Assembly: GCF_036323735.1 (NCBI RefSeq)
Contig: NC_086034.1
Span: 39,980,439 to 40,044,438, forward strand
Length of the DNA: 64,000 nucleotides
Reading direction: 5' to 3'
DNA from: Rattus norvegicus
Taxonomy: Eukaryota; Chordata; Mammalia; Rodentia; Muridae
Each line of letters begins with the position of its first letter. Position 1 is the stretch's first letter. The position numbers were made by a program, and so were the translations under genes. Positions 60,147 to 64,000 of this stretch are shown piece by piece. Under the pieces are notes generated by a model that saw only the letters and a program-made list of their open reading frames with translations, was not told the origin of the DNA and did not search any database.

Positions 60147-60152
60147 GTGTGC
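60080..60152. repeat. (TG)n-rich microsatellite
   Basis: TG repeats interrupted by TT, AG, CA and TA steps, adjoining the B3 SINE (its 3' end in minus orientation). Confidence 0.9.
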
Positions 60153-60302
60153 CTTTAGATTTCAGAAGAAGGTGTCAGTGGATCTATGCTAAAACTTCAG
60201 ATAGTTGTGAGGCTCCTATTGTATGTGCTAAGAACAGAACTCAGTTTCTCTAGAAAAGCATCAAAGACAATTAACTACTGAGCCATCTCAACAGTCTTCA
60301 GA
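60153..60302 (-). mobile_element. B3-type SINE, minus strand
   Basis: GTGTCAGTGGATCTATGC, GATAGTTGTGAGGCTCC, GAACAGAACTCAG and TTAACTACTGAGCCATCTCAACAG, in order: reverse complement of a B3/B2-type SINE with the complement of the GATGGCTCAG A-box at the right end. Confidence 0.8.
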
Positions 60303-60344
60303 TCATCTTTGTATTAAAAGACTAGAAATATTTTTATTTTTTTG

Positions 60345-60518
60345 TTAAGATTTATTTTTATGTATATGAGTACACTGTAGTTGTCTTCAGACATACCAGA
60401 AGAGGGCATCAGATCTCATATCAGATGGTTGTGAGCTACCATGTGGTTGCTGGGATTTGAACTCAGGTCCTCATGAAGAGCAGTCAGTGCTCTTAACCAC
60501 TGAGCCACTTCTGAAATA
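60345..60518 (-). mobile_element. B2 SINE, minus strand
   Basis: A well-preserved reverse complement: AAGATTTATTTTTATGTATATGAG, ACACTGTAGTTGTCTTCAG, CATCAGATCTCATATCAGATGGTTGTGAG, TTGAACTCAGGTCCTC and CTCTTAACCACTGAGCCA. Near full length. Confidence 0.93.
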
Positions 60519-60564
60519 TTTTTAAATGTTCTAGGTATATGTCCTCTATAAGAAACAGATTTCA

Positions 60565-60700
60565 GAAACTAGTCTTGGTTGTTCATGCTTGTCATCCCAG
60601 GACTAGGAAGGGAAAGTAAGCATGTTGTTATGAGTTTGGAGCTATCCTAGTCTACATAACGAATCCAGGCTAGCCACAGCTACATGGTAAAGTGGTATCT
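60565..60700 (+). mobile_element. B1 SINE, diverged
   Basis: CTTGGTTGTTCATGCTTGTCATCCCAGGACTAGGAAGG is the 7SL-derived B1 head. TGAGTTTGGAGCTATCCTAGTCTACATAA and CCAGGCTAGCCACAGCTACATGG follow, then a tail that has become (AAAT)n. Confidence 0.88.
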
Positions 60701-60701
60701 C

Positions 60702-60748
<47 letters not shown>
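60702..60748. repeat. (AAAT)n microsatellite from the B1 tail
   Basis: About 12 AAAT units immediately after the B1 body, a common fate of SINE tails. Confidence 0.95.
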
Positions 60749-62683
60749 ACAAAATAAGCAAAACCCCAACAGAAGACGCAATGTCTTTGATTAGCGGTAT
60801 TTTGTTTAACTCTTTAACTGTAGTTTTGGAGGCAAACAAAATTATTAAGATGTTACTTATAGGCAATTTATAATCTTGGTTCCAATTTTTTCACAACTCT
60901 TTCAACAAAGTTTTATAACTTTAGATTTCTTGGTTCCACTTAGGAGTCATAAATTATTTTTGATATTTTTAAAAGGTGATGTGAGATACAAGTTGTTGAT
61001 CAATTCAGTCTTAGAAGCTACAAAACCTAAACTTTATTTGACATATTAGAGATCTCAATTTGGGTTCCAGGTAGGTGGGGAATAAGAGCCTATGTACTAA
61101 GACGGACCAAGGTATAGGTGACCTACAAAATAAAGAAAGAAATGCAAATATAGAATTAAAATGTTCATTTCCAGTGTGTCTTGATGACTCCTGTTGACAT
61201 GAACCTTCAGGCCCTGAATACAAATTAATTGTATCAACTCTTCTGTCAGTCTGGAGTTGGAGGGCTGCTCTCAAAAGGGAATAGTAACATTCTAGATAGA
61301 CAGTTACCTAAGTCATGCTACTATGTTGTTAGTATTTACCAAATCAAATGTCTTCAGTGTGATTTGTCTTAGTTTATTCTATTTTCACAGTAGTTGAGTT
61401 CAATTTTTCTTACATTATTTTCCTCTTTTAAAATTTCCTTTCCAGTTTACTCATCTTGTCACATTGATGAAATTCAATAGAGTAAATATATGCAAGTCTT
61501 TTGGGGGACTATAAATTTCACTTATATATGTATATTTTACTAGGTTCACTTTTTTGACAATACTTGTCTTGATAATGGAAATTGAACAGTAAGTATTGAG
61601 AGATAATATATGTCCTTCTGTTTTTGTATTTTTTCAGAAATATTTTGGGCTTTAAAGTTACATATAAATATTTTAATTTAAAATTAGACTTATAGTTACT
61701 ATAAAGATATTTCCATGGCATTTTAAGTGCAAGATTATTAAGTTTATATACACGAATTTGGTAAAAATTGATTTAGTAAAATCAAATACTTACTGTGCAG
61801 GTCGTGAAAAAGGATTCTCTCTCACATTTCTCTGTACTTTATCTCAGCATTATGTTGTAGTTTTATGTGTATTGGTGTATACATTGTATCGATTGTTATA
61901 TTTAATTTACATTCATATATTTTCTACAAATATTAATTTTTATCTTTTAAAAAATTTACTTCTAATATATGACTAGTAATACAATGTTTGAAAAACTAGT
62001 TACAAAAGCTTCAGTTTGAATCCTCAAATTTATCAAAGTATTCAATAGAGAATCTAAAATGTAGTGAAAAAATCAAATGGAGTTCTATGAGACTATGCGC
62101 ATTAAGGTTGATTTTAGAGGTTTCATCATACTTATGAGTCATAACCACCTAAATAATCTTAAATATTTAATTATTAGTAATGATCACTTTTATTATTCCC
62201 AAGATCAGAGCCAAAACAGAAGGAAGAAGGATTCTAAATTTTGGCTTCTTCAGATTGGCAGAAATTAATTCATATAAAAATTCTGGCTGTACTTTACTTG
62301 AGACATGTTTCTTGTATCTGAGGTTTAATGATAAATGTACCCTAACTACCAAATTAATTAAATATGTACACCATCATATGTGCAGAAGCAAATCATTATT
62401 ACAGAGTACTTCATATGTTAACATTTTTCAAAACTGCACTAGTCTGAACCTAAAAAAAATATCCAGGGTACTGCTTATATCAGTCCATCTTAGCAAATAC
62501 CTGTGATTTTGAAAAACTAATAGGATATACTATTTTCTGGTCTTTCTTTTCAGCAATATTTCTATTCAGTGTAGAAATTTTAAAAACTTCTCATCTGTAG
62601 AAATGACTTGTTAGTTTTTTGACTAAATCAGTTGTTGTCATTTCATTATTAGGTTTATTTTCCTATGTAAATTAACAATTAAT

Positions 62684-62687
<4 letters not shown>
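60749..62687. other. AT-rich intergenic sequence
   Basis: 1.9 kb with no named repeat or gene. The longest frame (62180-62506, 108 residues) has no motif I recognise and lies in AT-rich DNA with many competing stops. Confidence 0.45.

Positions 62688-62728
<41 letters not shown>
62688..62728. repeat. (CT)n microsatellite
   Basis: About 20 CT units. Confidence 0.95.
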
Positions 62729-62731
<3 letters not shown>

Positions 62732-63264
62732 CTTCCACTCAATTAGAAACATGGATTTCTTTTCGTCTTTTATGTATCTTGTTGTTGTTTCTTACACCAA
62801 TTTTTATTTGGCTTAACTTTTTATTAATTATTATGCACACAGAGAGAAATGATTTTGTGACTGCGTATCAAACAAAACATTGGAAAAAGTTCACAATATT
62901 CTTTATTACAGAGAAACAAGAGGAATAAGCTAACAGGCACATAGGTCCTTCTGACCCAGTGAGGCAGGTTTCTGTAATATGTGATGTCAAAAATAAAATA
63001 AACTAAGAAATAGTCTCTGAGAAATGTTTCACATCCTGCCCTTCATGTGTGGAATGTAAATCATAATTGACTGTTACTTTTCTCAAATAGTGCAACCTGA
63101 ACTACAGATTTGATCTCATTTGTTCTTTGTAACCTATACCAACAAAAGTACAACCTCTTTAGATGCTATTCAGGAAAAAAATTATTCTAGATGGACAGAG
63201 CGCATCCCTATGCCTATCCCAGCTATACCTCCCATCCTCTGTGATAATCCTTATGCTGGTTTAA
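62729..63264. other. AT-rich intergenic sequence
   Basis: Nothing recognised. Confidence 0.45.
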
Positions 63265-63330
63265 CAAACTCTTTGTCTTTTTTTAATTTTTTCCATCTTT
63301 ATTAAATTGGGTATTCAAACTCTTTGTCTT
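63265..63330 (-). mobile_element. Ultra-short L1 insertion (36 bp) with perfect 15-bp target duplication
   Basis: CAAACTCTTTGTCTT occurs at 63265-63279 and again at 63316-63330. Between them, 63280-63315 reads as a T-run and then CCATCTTTATTAAATTGGGTATT, which is the reverse complement of the extreme 3' end plus A-tail of the rat L1 seen at 28063-28090 and 37236-37268. So this is a minus-strand L1 that kept only about 23-26 nt of its 3' end. Confidence 0.9.
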
Positions 63331-64000
63331 ATATATGCTGGCTCAATTGTCCTTTTGGAATGACTTCATCATTTTCTAGCATTGGTTAAGACTAGACTTT
63401 TGAGGCAAGAGATTCGGGTGGAAACTGATACTGATTTCCTCTCAAATTAATTTACCAAGATTTAAATCTATAATTTCCATTTCAGAAGGAGAAATCTATG
63501 CACTTTACAATAAGTATCTACCAATGCCATCATACTAATGATTCTCTAGAGTAATCTTGCACAGTAATGTTTCAAAATAGCAGAAGGAGTCAAGGTGCAA
63601 TTTGCAATGATAAAAATAAGGCCAGATCTATTATAAGGTGAATCTGGGAAAGCAGAGATAAAATGATAAGAGCACTGCAAGATGTTACACATAATGGAAA
63701 TAGCTTCATAATAAATCATTAAGCTTCCAAGTTCCAGAAGCTTTAAATATTCATGAACTTATATTTTTATTCTTTCGTGTCTTATCAAATTTGTTTTAGC
63801 TTATGCATTTTTGGAGGTACTTCATTTCTATTACTTCTTACTTTTGCTAACAAAATACTTATCAAACTGTAAGAGATGAGAATGCCTAACTCACCTATGT
63901 TTTGTGATGCAAACTTTATAGTGATAAAAAATGTGGTTGGATAGCTCACTTTACAAAGTCCTTAATTGTATTTAAGAATATAGCCAAGCGTTATTATGTA
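63331..64000. other. AT-rich intergenic sequence to window end
   Basis: Nothing recognised on either strand. Confidence 0.45.

Noticed and set aside
62180..62506. 108-residue plus-strand frame as a novel gene
   Set aside because: AT-rich surroundings, no recognisable domain, no splice or promoter context. Length is within chance for this window size.

Overview
This is mammalian, rodent, gene-poor DNA, and very probably rat (Rattus). The strongest organism marker is a near-consensus ID SINE (BC1/tRNA-Ala derived) at 58276-58361 with its A-tail and target-site duplication. Rat-type LINE-1 copies, B1/B2/B3/B4 SINEs, MaLR LTRs (ORR1-like and MTD-like) and many microsatellites agree with this. 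I found no host protein-coding exon, tRNA, rRNA or CRISPR array. Every long open frame I could interpret is a piece of a LINE-1 ORF or lies inside a repeat.

Layout. 1-9595: plus-strand LINE-1 block, in which a full-length L1 (86-7791) appears to be nested in an older L1 (1-85 and 7792-9595). 9596-14331: AT-rich spacer with an ERVK-like LTR plus primer-binding site, an inverted repeat, a B3 SINE and several simple repeats. 14332-21858: full-length minus-strand L1 carrying an extra ~1.26 kb that is a near-identical inverted copy of 7556-8818. 22606-25075: older plus-strand L1 3' half. 25076-37235: mostly AT-rich, with L1 3'UTR scraps, three MaLR LTR pieces, SINEs and an unassigned, possibly retroviral, stretch. 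37236-44043: second full-length minus-strand L1 with a repeated 5'UTR. 44044-47925: AT-rich with a (CT)n tract. 47926-53605: older full-length plus-strand L1 with a 3' internal deletion. 55838-57650: old L1 3' fragment. 57651-64000: SINE/LTR mosaic (B4, ID, ORR1, MTD, B3, B2, B1) and a 36-bp ultra-truncated L1 insertion.

Nothing here works together as a pathway. The L1 ORFs are all frameshifted or stopped, so the copies look retrotransposition-dead, although some sub-domains remain open, notably a 297-residue endonuclease frame at 2212-3105. I do not see a previously undescribed biological system. The noteworthy content is structural: (i) a tail-to-tail inverted L1 pair in which one element seems to have received a templated 1.26 kb patch from the other through a 3-bp microhomology joint; (ii) an L1 nested in an L1 with an apparent ~60 bp target deletion; (iii) a 36-bp L1 insertion with a perfect 15-bp duplication; (iv) a 122-bp uninterrupted purine strand and a 53-bp AT run. 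Percent identities are estimates by eye, and repeat family names come from recognition, not from a database search.
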